A program made the translations under genes and the position numbers. The notes below the pieces were generated by a model. The model did not search any database and was not told the DNA's origin. It worked only from the letters and a program-made list of their open reading frames with translations. Source: Geomonas subterranea (GTDB lineage Bacteria > Desulfobacterota > Desulfuromonadia > Geobacterales > Geobacteraceae). Taken from it: a stretch of 64,000 nt of DNA. This document shows positions 1-7,706 of the stretch, piece by piece. The stretch lies in contig NZ_CP077683.1 in NCBI RefSeq assembly GCF_019063845.1, positions 1,550,001-1,614,000 on the forward strand, in the 5' to 3' direction. Within the stretch, counting starts at the first letter, position 1. Every line of letters starts with the position of its first letter.

Positions 1-2
1 GC

Positions 3-233
3 GTCACCGTGCTCGGCCACTACCAGCGCGGCGGCGCGCCTTCGGTCTTCGACCGTCTTTTGGGGAGCCGCTTCGGCCATGCCGCCGTCGAGCACCTGCT
101 CGCGGGCGAAAAAGGGATGATGGTGGGGCTTTGCTGCGGCGAGATCTGCCTGACGTCGCTGGAAACCGTGGTCGTGAGCGAGAAGGCGCAGCAGGACGAG
201 TTGCACGACCTTTCCATGATCCTCGGGATCTAG
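3..233 (+). CDS. pfkA: 6-phosphofructokinase, C-terminal fragment (5' end outside window)
   Basis: The reading frame is open from the window edge and ends with TAG at 231-233, leaving the last 76 residues. The stretch [14 protein letters not shown] matches the GHxQRGGxPxxxDR segment of ATP-dependent phosphofructokinases, which lies near the substrate site and is followed by a short alpha/beta tail. The enzyme phosphorylates fructose 6-phosphate in cytosolic glycolysis. Only the tail is visible, so ATP or PPi dependence cannot be judged here. A bidirectional terminator follows at 346-379. Confidence 0.8.
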   Translation, partial: VTVLGHYQRGGAPSVFDRLLGSRFGHAAVEHLLAGEKGMMVGLCCGEICLTSLETVVVSEKAQQDELHDLSMILGI

Positions 234-274
234 ACCAGGCAGGGTGGCGAAACGGAAGCGATAACCGGCGAAAA

Positions 275-324
275 CATCCCTCACCCGCCCTTCGGGCACC
301 CTCTCCCAGGGGGAGAGGGGATGG
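275..324. repeat. dispersed intergenic palindrome, copy 1
   Basis: The segment has two arms, one around CCCTCACCC and GCCCTTCGGGC and one of the CCCTCTCCC/GGGAGAGGG type, and can fold into adjacent hairpins. Closely related copies lie at about 22913-22950, 32738-33065 (tandem), 36398-36431 and 55188-55230, always between genes. It is a REP-like non-coding element. Only its recurrence and symmetry are seen; any role in mRNA stability or termination is inferred. Confidence 0.8.
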
Positions 325-345
325 ACGGAAGATCCTGAAATAAAG

Positions 346-379
346 AGGCCGCGCACCGGTAGACCCGGGCGCGGCCTTT
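346..379. terminator. bidirectional intrinsic terminator
   Basis: AGGCCGCGC at 346-354 pairs with GCGCGGCCT at 369-377, giving a 9-bp GC-rich stem. It is followed by a short T run on the plus strand and by TCTTTATTT on the minus strand. It lies between the convergent phosphofructokinase and VOC genes and could end both transcripts. Confidence 0.7.
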
Positions 380-404
380 GACATTTGACAGGTTGTATCG
401 ACAA

Positions 405-785
405 TTACGGGCGGCAGTAGGTGATCGCGGTCAGGACTGCACCCTGCGGGTCCTGGAGCACGCAGAAACGACCGACACGCGGGATATCCGTCGGGGGAAC
501 CAGTACCCTGCCCCCCAGCTCCTCGGCCCTGGCGGCGGTCTGGTCCACATCGGTCACCGTCACGTACACCCCCCATCCGGGAGGTTTGCGGTGGCCGGGC
601 CCGGCCGCCGCTATCCCTGCGACCTCCCTGGCTCCGACCTTGATCAGGGTGTAGTCCACTTCCCCGTCCCAGCGCTCCATACTCCAGCCGAAAAGCCTGC
701 CGTAGAAGGACTGGGCGGCGGCGACGTCATCCGTCGTCAGTTCGAACCAGCTGAAAGCCCCCTGCTCCCTGAATCGATCGGTCAT
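405..785 (-). CDS. VOC (glyoxalase/bleomycin-resistance) family protein
   Basis: The 126-residue protein opens with GAFSWFELTTDD, then AQSFYGRLFGW, and closes with VLQDPQGAVLTAI, the paired beta-alpha-beta-beta-beta pattern of VOC proteins of the CFP32/27-kDa antigen type. The start at 785 is preferred over an upstream in-frame codon because GAGGAGG lies six bases before this ATG. Such proteins bind metal or small ligands, but the substrate cannot be told. It is a single gene, convergent with the phosphofructokinase gene. Confidence 0.8.
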   Translation of the reverse strand: MTDRFREQGAFSWFELTTDDVAAAQSFYGRLFGWSMERWDGEVDYTLIKVGAREVAGIAAAGPGHRKPPGWGVYVTVTDVDQTAARAEELGGRVLVPPTDIPRVGRFCVLQDPQGAVLTAITYCRP

Positions 786-853
786 CTGCAACCTCCTCAC
801 GCTCTGGATGAGCAAACGAGGAAAAGTATACTACCGATCGCATTTTTTTTCGT

Positions 854-1306
854 CTAGCGAAGACCGAAGCGGGAGAGAGCTATGCCGAGCCACTTGTTCA
901 GCACATGATCGCGGGACAAAAACCTCAGCGGCGGCGGCTTCCGTGTGCCGAGGGTGGCCAGCAGGGCCAGGATCTCCTCGCTCCCGCCGGCGGCCATCCC
1001 CTTTCTGAGGACATCCAGTGCCTGCGGCTTGTCACCCGCGACCTGGTACACACGCGCCAGATTCAGGTAGTGAACCGGATTGTCGGGCTCGAGATCCAGG
1101 GATGCCTGGCAAAGCTCCCGTCCCTTCTTCACCTGCCCCCGCTCCTTGGCGATGCACAGACCGAGGTAGGAGTGCAGCAACGGGTTGTCTTCCAGCTTCA
1201 GCGCGCGCTCCAGTTGGGCCAGGGCAGCCTGATACTCGCCGGCGGAAAAGGCGGTGAGGGCGCGGTGGAACAGCTTCTCTGCATCTTCCTGCGGCACAGG
1301 CTCCAT
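854..1306 (-). CDS. tetratricopeptide repeat protein
   Basis: The 150-residue protein has at least three TPR-like helical pairs, for example AFSAGEYQAALAQLERALKL, NPLLHSYLGLCIAKERG and NPVHYLNLARVYQVAGDKPQAL. It has no signal peptide or transmembrane segment, so it is probably cytosolic and serves in protein-protein contact. The C-terminal tail (residues about 115-150) is basic and not repeat-like. The partner is unknown. It lies 19 bases downstream of the HAD hydrolase gene on the same strand and may share its transcript. Confidence 0.8.
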   Translation of the reverse strand: MEPVPQEDAEKLFHRALTAFSAGEYQAALAQLERALKLEDNPLLHSYLGLCIAKERGQVKKGRELCQASLDLEPDNPVHYLNLARVYQVAGDKPQALDVLRKGMAAGGSEEILALLATLGTRKPPPLRFLSRDHVLNKWLGIALSRFGLR

Positions 1307-1325
1307 GGATACAACCCTCCGGTGT

Positions 1326-1946
1326 CTAAAGCAGTAACAGCAGATCCTGGTGTCTATCTATCTTCGTGGCGCAGTCGAGCTCGCCGCGGTAGGCAACGAA
1401 AGGGACTCCGGCCCCTTGGGCGGCGCGGCGGTCGACGTCCGAGTCCCCGACGAAAAGGGCCTCTTCCGGCGCGAGGCCGTACTGCTCCAGCACCTTGAAG
1501 AGCGGCTCCGGATGCGGCTTGGGGTTTTTGACCCGGCCGGCGGTCATGACGCAGCTGAAGTAACCGTCCAGCCCGAAGGAGGAGAGCAGGATATCCATGG
1601 AGCTCGCCCGGTTGGTGCAGACGGCCAGTTCCACCCTCCCCTTCAACGCGTCCAGGGTCTCGCGCAGCCCCTGTTCCATGACCATGAGCGGGAAGAGCTT
1701 GCGGTAGTCGATGCCGGCGGAAAAGGCGCGCACCTCGTCCATCCGGCTGTCGCCGGCGAAAAGGTATTCCAGCACGTCCCTGTTGCAGTGGGTGTGCAGG
1801 ATGCGCATGGTATCCAGGTCCGCCCGGTCGAGGGCGGGCTTGCCGAAGCGCTCCAGTATCAGGTGATAAAAGGCGTAGTTGGCCTCGAAGGAGTCGAACA
1901 ATACGCCGTCGCAATCGTAGATGACCGCCTTGATCTTTTGGCTCAA
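1326..1946 (-). CDS. HAD-family hydrolase (phosphoglycolate phosphatase-like)
   Basis: The 206-residue protein has the HAD motifs in order: YDCDGVLFDS with the nucleophilic and acid/base Asp near residues 10-12, VCTNRASS for motif II, a Lys in KNPKPHPEP for motif III and FVGDSDVDRRAA for motif IV. The helical cap between motifs I and II places it in the Gph/beta-phosphoglucomutase-like subfamily. The likely activity is hydrolysis of a small phosphate monoester in the cytosol. The exact substrate is not visible. Confidence 0.85.
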   Translation of the reverse strand: MSQKIKAVIYDCDGVLFDSFEANYAFYHLILERFGKPALDRADLDTMRILHTHCNRDVLEYLFAGDSRMDEVRAFSAGIDYRKLFPLMVMEQGLRETLDALKGRVELAVCTNRASSMDILLSSFGLDGYFSCVMTAGRVKNPKPHPEPLFKVLEQYGLAPEEALFVGDSDVDRRAAQGAGVPFVAYRGELDCATKIDRHQDLLLLL

Positions 1947-1971
1947 AACTCTATCTCCGCGGCGGCCTCAG

Positions 1972-2283
1972 CTAGGCCTCGGTGTCGCCGTCACGTCCCA
2001 TCCCTTCGAGGTATTCCTGCCACTCGATAGGGAGCATGTGCTTCTTCTTGTTGTTGCATTCCTTGCAGCAGGGGACCACGTTCCCCTTGGCGGACTTGCC
2101 GCCCCGGATCACGGGAACGATGTGGTCCATGGAGAGTTCGGCGGGAGGAAACTTCCCCTGGCACCAGTGGCAGACACCCTTGGCCAGGCGGTTTTTCCAC
2201 CACTGGCTGCGCCGCAGCTCGCGCGCCTTCTCACGCTCGCGCCTGACCTCCTCCTCGGAGACCTCGATGATAAAGTAATCCAC
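1972..2283 (-). CDS. small HNH endonuclease-family protein
   Basis: The 103-residue protein carries CHWCQGKF (Cys38 and Cys41), then MDHIVPVIRGG with the catalytic-type DH, and CCKECNNKKK with a second zinc pair. This is the compact HNH fold of the McrA-like group. The N-terminal 35 residues are charged and helical. Stand-alone HNH proteins of this size are common in bacterial chromosomes and their roles are mostly unknown. No restriction or methylase partner is adjacent. It sits in a housekeeping run between rnhA and a HAD hydrolase. Confidence 0.85.
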   Translation of the reverse strand: MDYFIIEVSEEEVRREREKARELRRSQWWKNRLAKGVCHWCQGKFPPAELSMDHIVPVIRGGKSAKGNVVPCCKECNNKKKHMLPIEWQEYLEGMGRDGDTEA

Positions 2284-2313
2284 TACACCCTCGTATCGCC
2301 GGGCCTACGCCCC

Positions 2314-2760
2314 TTACCTGCCCGCGCCGGCCCGGTAGCTGTCGATGGCCGCGCGCGCCAATTCGTCGCAGCGCTCGTTTTCCACGTGGCCGTTGTGGCC
2401 GCGCACCCAGACCCACGTGATCCGGTGCACCTTGGCCAGGGCCTGCAGTTTCTCCCAGAGGTCGCGGTTCACGACCGGCTCCTTCTTGGAGTTAACCCAT
2501 CCCCTTTTCACCCAGCCGGAGAGCCACTCGGTCATCCCCTTGGCCAGATACTGGGAGTCGGTGGTGACCACCACCTCGCAGGGGCGGGTCAGGGCCTCCA
2601 GCGCCTGGATCGCGGCGCTCATCTCCATCCGGTTGTTGGTGGTGTCGCCCTCGGCGCCGGAGAGTTCCTTCACCTTGTCGCCGTAGCGCAGGATGCTCCC
2701 CCAGCCGCCGACCCCGGGGTTGCCGCTGCAGGCGCCGTCGCAGAAGATCTCAACCCGCAT
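2314..2760 (-). CDS. rnhA: ribonuclease HI
   Basis: The 148-residue protein shows the four acidic catalytic residues of RNase HI: Asp8 in [11 protein letters not shown], Glu in [10 protein letters not shown], Asp in [12 protein letters not shown] and Asp in [11 protein letters not shown]. It also has the basic [13 protein letters not shown] handle. It degrades the RNA strand of RNA:DNA hybrids, in replication and R-loop removal. Its start overlaps the end of plsC by 11 bases, so the two are translationally coupled. Confidence 0.95.
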   Translation of the reverse strand: MRVEIFCDGACSGNPGVGGWGSILRYGDKVKELSGAEGDTTNNRMEMSAAIQALEALTRPCEVVVTTDSQYLAKGMTEWLSGWVKRGWVNSKKEPVVNRDLWEKLQALAKVHRITWVWVRGHNGHVENERCDELARAAIDSYRAGAGR

Positions 2761-3400
2761 GCGGCCGTCCCCCCTGCTGCGGCAACTGCGCGGCGATGGC
2801 GTCCATGACGCGGTCCACGATCATCTGGTGAGTCTCCTTGCAGTCCTCGAGCTGGTACAGGTCGCTGAAGTCGAGCGGCGCTCCGAAAACAACGCCCCCT
2901 TCCAGCCCGACGCCCGGGAACTTCCAGCGGTTGATGCCGGTAAGCGTCGTGGGAATCACGTGCGGCCTGGTGTCATAGATGATCTTGCCCACGCCGCGGT
3001 TGCCCTTGCCGAGCACGCCGTCCTTGTGCCGGGTCCCCTCGGGGAAGAGCATCACCTTCTGGTCGGCCAAAAGTGTGTTGATCTGCTTGCCGGCGCGCAC
3101 GTCGCGGCCGCGGCGGACCGGGAAGGCCCCCCAGGAACGGTAGACGAGCCCCATGAGCCCGGCGAAGAGTTCCTCTTTCGCGGGGGCCCAGAGCATCTGC
3201 AGCGGATGGTGGCGGATGACGGCCCAGGGGAGGAACACGGTGTCGTAGGCGGAGATGTGGTTGGAGGCGATGAGGACCCCACCGGTGGCGGGGATGTGCT
3301 GGGCTCCCACGACGCGGAACCGGTTCAACAGTGAGGCGTAGCTGCCGATTACCCAGACGGAGAAAGTAACCCAGAAGCGGCGTAGCAGTGAAACCTTCAA
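2750..3400 (-). CDS. plsC: 1-acyl-sn-glycerol-3-phosphate acyltransferase
   Basis: The 216-residue protein has the acyltransferase signature NHISAYD (His48 and Asp53) and the [10 protein letters not shown] block that contacts the glycerol phosphate, followed by [10 protein letters not shown] hydrophobic N-terminal segment (residues about 9-25) would hold it at the inner membrane. It transfers an acyl group to lysophosphatidic acid to form phosphatidic acid. Its length is slightly below that of typical PlsC but all motifs are present. It overlaps rnhA downstream. Confidence 0.88.
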   Translation of the reverse strand: MKVSLLRRFWVTFSVWVIGSYASLLNRFRVVGAQHIPATGGVLIASNHISAYDTVFLPWAVIRHHPLQMLWAPAKEELFAGLMGLVYRSWGAFPVRRGRDVRAGKQINTLLADQKVMLFPEGTRHKDGVLGKGNRGVGKIIYDTRPHVIPTTLTGINRWKFPGVGLEGGVVFGAPLDFSDLYQLEDCKETHQMIVDRVMDAIAAQLPQQGGRPHAG

Positions 3401-3488
3401 GAAGAAAACCTCTTCATCACGTGGATTTTATTGGAAGAAAGTTGATGTATAGCATGAATGGCGATCCCGGGGCAACCGTTTCCACGTT

Positions 3489-4871
3489 TTAGCTGGGGAG
3501 GGTGAAGTAGAAGGTCGCACCGCGGCCGGGCTCCCCCTTCCCCCAGACGCGCCCGTTGTGACGGCGCACGATGCGGCGTACGGTGGCGAGGCCGAGGCCG
3601 GTACCGGGGAAATCGCGGTAGGTATGCAGCCTCTTGAAGGGCTGGAAAAGCTGACCGGCCCGCGCGCTGTCGAAACCGGCCCCGTTGTCGCGAACGAACA
3701 CCGCTATCTCACCCTTTTCAGTGACCCGCGATCCGAGTTCGACCACAGGAGCCGCCACCTTGTTGCTGTATTTCCAGGCGTTGGACAGGAGGTTCTCCAG
3801 GACCACGCGCAAAAGCTGGGGGTCGCCGTACACATCGAGCCGCTCGGGGGCGATGAAGGAGACGGGGATTTCCGGTTGATCCTGGCGCAGCTGCGCCGCT
3901 ATCTCCTGCGCGGCGGGAACAAGGTCGAAGGTGGTGCAGGACAACTCGACCTCGGTGACGCGGCAGAGCACCATGAGCGAGTCGAGCAGCGCCTCCATCT
4001 GGATGCAGCCGTCATGGACCAGGTCGACGAAGAAACGGCCGTTATCGTCCAGTTGCTGGCGATACCCCCTGAGCTCCTGGGCTGAGCTGTACACCCTGGT
4101 GAGCGGGGCGCGCATGTCGTGTGAGATGGCATGGCAAAACGCCTCCAGCTCCTGGTTGACCTGCTGCAGTTCGGTGGTCTGGTGGGTAAGTACCGCGTTG
4201 AGAGCGGCGGTTTCCTGCTCGGCGAGCTTGCGGGCGGTGATGTCGCGGACGATCTCGATGCCGTAAAGGGGCTTTCCATCCTTTCCCTTCAGGGAGGAGC
4301 CGATCAACTCGACGTACCCCCCGGTGGCGGAGGCTTCCGGCCCCAGTTCGGCGCGATGAACTTTGCCGTCCTCGAAGGAGGCCAAAAGGTGGCACCCGGC
4401 GCAGGCCTGGCTCTCCTTGCGGTAGGCCTCGTAGCAGTAACGTCCGACATTGACGCCGGTCATGCGCTGGTGGGCGGGGTTTTGATAGAGTACCTTGAGA
4501 TCGGGGTCCTGGATGGAGACCGCCTCACCCAGGGCCTCGAAGATTCCCTCCATTTTGGCCCGCTCCCTTTGGGCCTCCTCAAGCGCCGCCTGCAGGGCCT
4601 TCTCGAGCGCGGCTTCGTTACGATGGGCGCGGCGGCTGTAGAGGAGCAGGCCGCAGACCAGAAAGAGCACCAGGGCGAAGTCCTCGTGGCTGTCCGAAGC
4701 GAGCAAAAAGTCGCTCAAGGGTCTCCCGCCAAAGAGCAGGTAGTCGATCAGGCCATCGAGAACCCAGAACAACAGGACGATTACCGCACCCAGGAGAATC
4801 TGAAAGAGAAAAGAGATGAATCCGGGTTCGGAGAGCTTGGCCCACCGGGCCATCCGCCGCGTTACGTCCAT
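3489..4871 (-). CDS. membrane PAS sensor histidine kinase
   Basis: The protein has about 460 residues: two hydrophobic segments near residues 20-50 and 65-85, a short coiled coil, one PAS domain, a HisKA domain with FCHAISHDMRAPL (phospho-acceptor His) and a HATPase domain with NLLSNAWKY, VRDNGAGFD and GTGLGLATVRRI. The PAS holds a Cys cluster (CYEAY and CAGCH), typical of PAS_4-type domains. The start at 4871 lies inside the end of amrS, giving a 10-base overlap; a longer frame starting at 4916 is possible but would overlap more. No response regulator is adjacent, so the output is unknown. Confidence 0.85.
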   Translation of the reverse strand: MDVTRRMARWAKLSEPGFISFLFQILLGAVIVLLFWVLDGLIDYLLFGGRPLSDFLLASDSHEDFALVLFLVCGLLLYSRRAHRNEAALEKALQAALEEAQRERAKMEGIFEALGEAVSIQDPDLKVLYQNPAHQRMTGVNVGRYCYEAYRKESQACAGCHLLASFEDGKVHRAELGPEASATGGYVELIGSSLKGKDGKPLYGIEIVRDITARKLAEQETAALNAVLTHQTTELQQVNQELEAFCHAISHDMRAPLTRVYSSAQELRGYRQQLDDNGRFFVDLVHDGCIQMEALLDSLMVLCRVTEVELSCTTFDLVPAAQEIAAQLRQDQPEIPVSFIAPERLDVYGDPQLLRVVLENLLSNAWKYSNKVAAPVVELGSRVTEKGEIAVFVRDNGAGFDSARAGQLFQPFKRLHTYRDFPGTGLGLATVRRIVRRHNGRVWGKGEPGRGATFYFTLPS

Positions 4872-5875
4872 ACACCCTCGATGACCGCCCCGCAGCCGGG
4901 ACAGGTTCCATTGCAAAGAAGATTCTTTTCCACGAGGTAGCCGAGCCTCTTAATTAGCAGGGAGCCACAGAAAGAGCAATAACTGTTTTCGCCCCCCTCG
5001 CCCGGAACATTCCCTTCGTAGACGAAACGAAGCCCCGCCTCCAGGCCGATACGCCTGGCACTCCGCAGGGTTTCCACCGGCGTGCGCGGCTGGTCGGTCA
5101 GCCGGTGGGTCGGATAGAACTGGGTCACGTGCCACGGCGTCTCCACCCCCACCTCGGAGGCGATGAAGCGGGCGAGATCGCGCAGCTCCGTCTCGGAATC
5201 GTTGCGGTTTGGTATCACCAGGGTGGTGAGCTCGACCCAGATACCGTGCCGCTTGTAGTCGCGGATGCAGTCCAGGACCTCGCCCAGCGCCGCCCCCACC
5301 ACCTCGCGGTAAAAGGATTCCGTGAAGCCCTTGAGGTCGATATTGGCGGCGTCGAGGTAGGGGGCGATGGCGGCCAGGGCCTCGCTGGTGATGTAGCCGT
5401 TGGTGACGAAGATGTTCTTGAGCCCGGCGGCCTTCGCCAACTGCGCGGTCTCGTAGGCGTACTCGAAGAAGATGGTCGGTTCGGTGTAGGTGTAGGCGAT
5501 GGAGCGGCACCCCGTCGCCAGCGCGCGCTCCACAACGGTGCGCGGCTCCACGAAGGTGCCGGAGCGCTCCACGCTCCCGGGATCGGGCTGGGCGATGGTG
5601 TAGTTCTGGCAGTGCAGGCACCGGAAATTGCAGCCGACGGTCGCCACCGAGTAGGAACGGCTCCCCGGCAGCAGGTGAAAGAGCGGCTTCTTCTCGATGG
5701 GGTCCACGTGCTCCGCGACCAGGTTGCCGTAGACCAGCGTGTAGAGCACGCCTTTACGGTTCTCACGGACCCGGCAGCGGCCGCGTTGCCCGGAACTGAT
5801 CAGGCAGCCGAAACGACACAGACCGCAGCGCACCCGCTCCCCGTCCAGCTTCTGGTAAAACAAGGCCTCTTTCAT
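4862..5875 (-). CDS. amrS: AmmeMemoRadiSam system radical SAM enzyme
   Basis: The 337-residue protein has an N-terminal Cys-rich part (CGLCRFGCLISSGQRGRCRVR) and then the radical SAM cluster motif CNFRCLHCQNY. It also has YTYTEPTIF, the IDLKG strand and a C-terminal FCG/CNGTCPGCG zinc-ribbon-like tail. This layout is that of AmrS (formerly annotated as a pyruvate formate-lyase activase-like protein), usually encoded with AmrA and AmrB, which are not in this window. The start at 5875 is chosen because GGAGGT lies five bases before it. The natural reaction of the AMMECR1/Memo/radical SAM set is still not well defined. Confidence 0.88.
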   Translation of the reverse strand: MKEALFYQKLDGERVRCGLCRFGCLISSGQRGRCRVRENRKGVLYTLVYGNLVAEHVDPIEKKPLFHLLPGSRSYSVATVGCNFRCLHCQNYTIAQPDPGSVERSGTFVEPRTVVERALATGCRSIAYTYTEPTIFFEYAYETAQLAKAAGLKNIFVTNGYITSEALAAIAPYLDAANIDLKGFTESFYREVVGAALGEVLDCIRDYKRHGIWVELTTLVIPNRNDSETELRDLARFIASEVGVETPWHVTQFYPTHRLTDQPRTPVETLRSARRIGLEAGLRFVYEGNVPGEGGENSYCSFCGSLLIKRLGYLVEKNLLCNGTCPGCGAVIEGVWT

Positions 5876-5894
5876 GCCGCACCTCCGATCCATC

Positions 5895-6258
5895 GGGACA
5901 GCAAATTAGCGAGCGCAAATATACCATTTGCCGAAAAAAATTTCCAGCGAAATTTTAGGGAGATGGAAGATTGCGCCAGATACCGTATACGCACTCCCAA
6001 ACCATTGTTCGACCAGTGCGGGAGTGATTTTTTTTTGCCGCAGGGGTCCCATCTTACGCAAAGGTCAACGTGATTCCGGCAAAAAAGCATACCTTTGTTT
6101 GATAGTCGGAAATAGGAAGAAAAATCGGAATGTTACAAAGCAAAGAGGCCTGCTGGATTACGCGAGCGGAGGAAATGTTTTAAAATCGAGGCTCAGGAAT
6201 GAACCGTGGCACAAAAGCTAAACTACTGTTTTAGGTGACTTTTTCGAAAAAATAGCAC
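5895..6258. other. AT-rich intergenic region
   Basis: This 360-base stretch lies between the divergent amrS and zinc-ribbon genes. It is clearly richer in A and T than its surroundings and contains no reading frame with a credible ribosome binding site. It must contain the amrS promoter, but no strong hexamer pair was recognised. The zinc-ribbon gene promoter lies at its right edge. Confidence 0.5.
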
Positions 6259-6286
6259 TTGACCAACTGGATACGTTCTATATATT
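6259..6286 (+). promoter_or_regulatory. sigma-70-type promoter of the zinc-ribbon gene
   Basis: TTGACC at 6259-6264 and TATATT at 6281-6286 are separated by 16 bases in an AT-rich setting. Transcription would begin near 6293. This rules out an in-frame TTG at 6285 as the start of the downstream gene, because it lies inside the -10 box. Confidence 0.65.
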
Positions 6287-6323
6287 GTCAAAATCAAAAT
6301 ACCGCCTGGGGAGAAAACAAAAC

Positions 6324-6476
6324 ATGAAATGCCCGCACTGTGACAACAAAGTAGGAATCGAGATCGACATGCATTCCGACGGCTACGCCAAGGACCTTCT
6401 GGAATGCACCTCCTGCGGTACCGTCTGGCTGGAGAAAGCCTCCCAGATCATCACCGTGAACAAACAGGCCGCCTAA
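6324..6476 (+). CDS. small zinc-ribbon protein
   Basis: The 50-residue protein begins MKCPHCDNKVG and has a second knuckle ECTSCGTVWLE, giving a CxxC-x(n)-CxxC zinc ribbon with the GTVW turn common in rubredoxin-like and TFIIS-like ribbons. The start at 6324 follows GGGGAG and a clear promoter at 6259-6286. It may bind nucleic acid or stabilise a partner, but nothing more can be said. A GC hairpin follows its stop. Confidence 0.75.
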   Translation: MKCPHCDNKVGIEIDMHSDGYAKDLLECTSCGTVWLEKASQIITVNKQAA

Positions 6477-6484
6477 ACGGGAAC

Positions 6485-6505
6485 GGGGGCGCCTCCGGCG
6501 CCCCC
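6485..6505. terminator. GC-rich hairpin between convergent genes
   Basis: GGGGGCGCC at 6485-6493 pairs perfectly with GGCGCCCCC at 6497-6505 around a three-base loop. It follows the zinc-ribbon stop and precedes the end of the convergent glycosyltransferase gene. The downstream T run is weak, so termination strength is uncertain. Confidence 0.5.
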
Positions 6506-6526
6506 CCTCCGCAGCTTTCGCCCCCG

Positions 6527-7669
6527 CTAGCCGAAAGAAACCTCAGGCACGCATCCTTCCCCGCTCCCGACCAGACCTGAAAAGAAGTCATCGTAGACCG
6601 GCGCCAGCCGCTCCCAGTCGTAGCGCGCTACGTGTCCGTCCAGCACCCCCCGCCCCTGACCGTTCCCCAGCAGCAGATTTCTCAACCGGTCCACAAGCGA
6701 CTCATCGTCCCGGTACAGCACCGCCTCGGAAGCCCCCTGCGGCACATGCTCCGGGTAGGCGAGCCGGTCCGGCAACAGCGCCTGGCAGCCGCAGTAGAGC
6801 GCCTGCACCACGCTGGCGCCGAAAAACTCCTGCCGCGAGGTCACCGGCAGGATATCCGCGCGCCACAGCCACTTCGCGTACTCGGCGAAGCTCTTCTGGT
6901 ACCCCCACTCCACCACGCGCGCGCCGAGCCGTTCCCGGGCCTGTTTGAACACGGGGGGGACCCGGCCGAAGGATTCCCCAAGCACCGCCACCCGGAACTC
7001 CACCCCCTCATCGGCAAGCCGGTACAGCGCCTCGAAAAAAGCGTCCGGCGCCTTGTCGTATTCCCAGCGATGGTTCCAAAGGAGCAGCGGTACGTCGTTC
7101 CCGGCCGGTTCGGCCGGCCGTGCTGGCTCGAGTTTCCGGAGGTCCAGTCCCAGCGGGAGCACGCGGCTCTTGGCGGCGATCAGCTCCACCGTGGAGACGT
7201 CGACGGCGTCAGGAAAACGCTTCAGAAACGCGGGAAGCTCGCCGAGGAAGGAATCCATGTGGTAGCGCGAGTTGAAGAGCACGGCGTCGGCGGCCAGAGC
7301 GCTCACGTAGTTGATGAAGGCGTAGTGGAGGTCGCGCTGTTCCCCGGGATCTGGATCGCCCGGGGACCAGGGATAGGTGAGCTGGTTCTCGTGGAAGTAG
7401 ATGGCGCTGCGGCAGCGGTCACTGAGCGGCCTGGTCAGCGCGAGGAAGGTGGTCAGGTCGAGCATGTCCGTGGCGAGGATGAGGTCGGGGCTCTTCCCCG
7501 CGGCCAGGAAGCGGGTGGCGAGGGTCACCGCGCCGCCGTGCATGCGCCATTTCCAGTTGCGGCCCGCCAGGGTGAAGAGTTCCACCTGGTGTCTGGAGTG
7601 GGCGGCGTACTCGGTGGCCCAGGCGGCGTGCGACCCGGTGCAATACGGCTCGACGAGGGCGATCTGCAT
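6527..7669 (-). CDS. tRNA-queuosine alpha-mannosyltransferase-like glycosyltransferase
   Basis: The 380-residue protein has an N-terminal domain with MQIALVEPYCTGSHAAW, GRNWKWRMHGGA and YFHENQLTYPW, the signature of the DUF3524/GTDC1 family, now linked to mannosylation of queuosine in tRNA(Asp). A C-terminal GT-B-like glycosyltransferase half follows (WNHRWEYDKAPDAFF; TSRQEFFGASVVQALYCG). The start at 7669 is supported by AGGAGC seven bases upstream. It is transcribed in the direction of the mre genes and starts 37 bases after the rodA stop, so it may be the last gene of that operon. The tRNA role is inferred from family resemblance. Confidence 0.75.
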   Translation of the reverse strand: MQIALVEPYCTGSHAAWATEYAAHSRHQVELFTLAGRNWKWRMHGGAVTLATRFLAAGKSPDLILATDMLDLTTFLALTRPLSDRCRSAIYFHENQLTYPWSPGDPDPGEQRDLHYAFINYVSALAADAVLFNSRYHMDSFLGELPAFLKRFPDAVDVSTVELIAAKSRVLPLGLDLRKLEPARPAEPAGNDVPLLLWNHRWEYDKAPDAFFEALYRLADEGVEFRVAVLGESFGRVPPVFKQARERLGARVVEWGYQKSFAEYAKWLWRADILPVTSRQEFFGASVVQALYCGCQALLPDRLAYPEHVPQGASEAVLYRDDESLVDRLRNLLLGNGQGRGVLDGHVARYDWERLAPVYDDFFSGLVGSGEGCVPEVSFG

Positions 7670-7706
7670 GTCGTGCGCTCCTAAAGAGGGAAGGACCGGG
7701 TGGCGG

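Noticed and set aside
1972-2283. HNH protein as a restriction enzyme or homing nuclease
   Set aside because: It is a small stand-alone HNH in a housekeeping run, with no methylase gene or intron-like borders.
4380-4440. CAGCH in the PAS domain as a heme c site
   Set aside because: The domain is on the cytosolic side and the Cys cluster is typical of PAS_4-type domains; heme c attachment needs export.
4862-5875. Radical SAM protein as a pyruvate formate-lyase activase
   Set aside because: The Cys-rich N terminus, C-terminal zinc-ribbon-like tail and lack of a glycyl radical partner next to it fit AmrS better.
5928-6221. Reading frame in the AT-rich gap before the zinc-ribbon gene
   Set aside because: No ribosome site, odd composition and no recognisable protein pattern.
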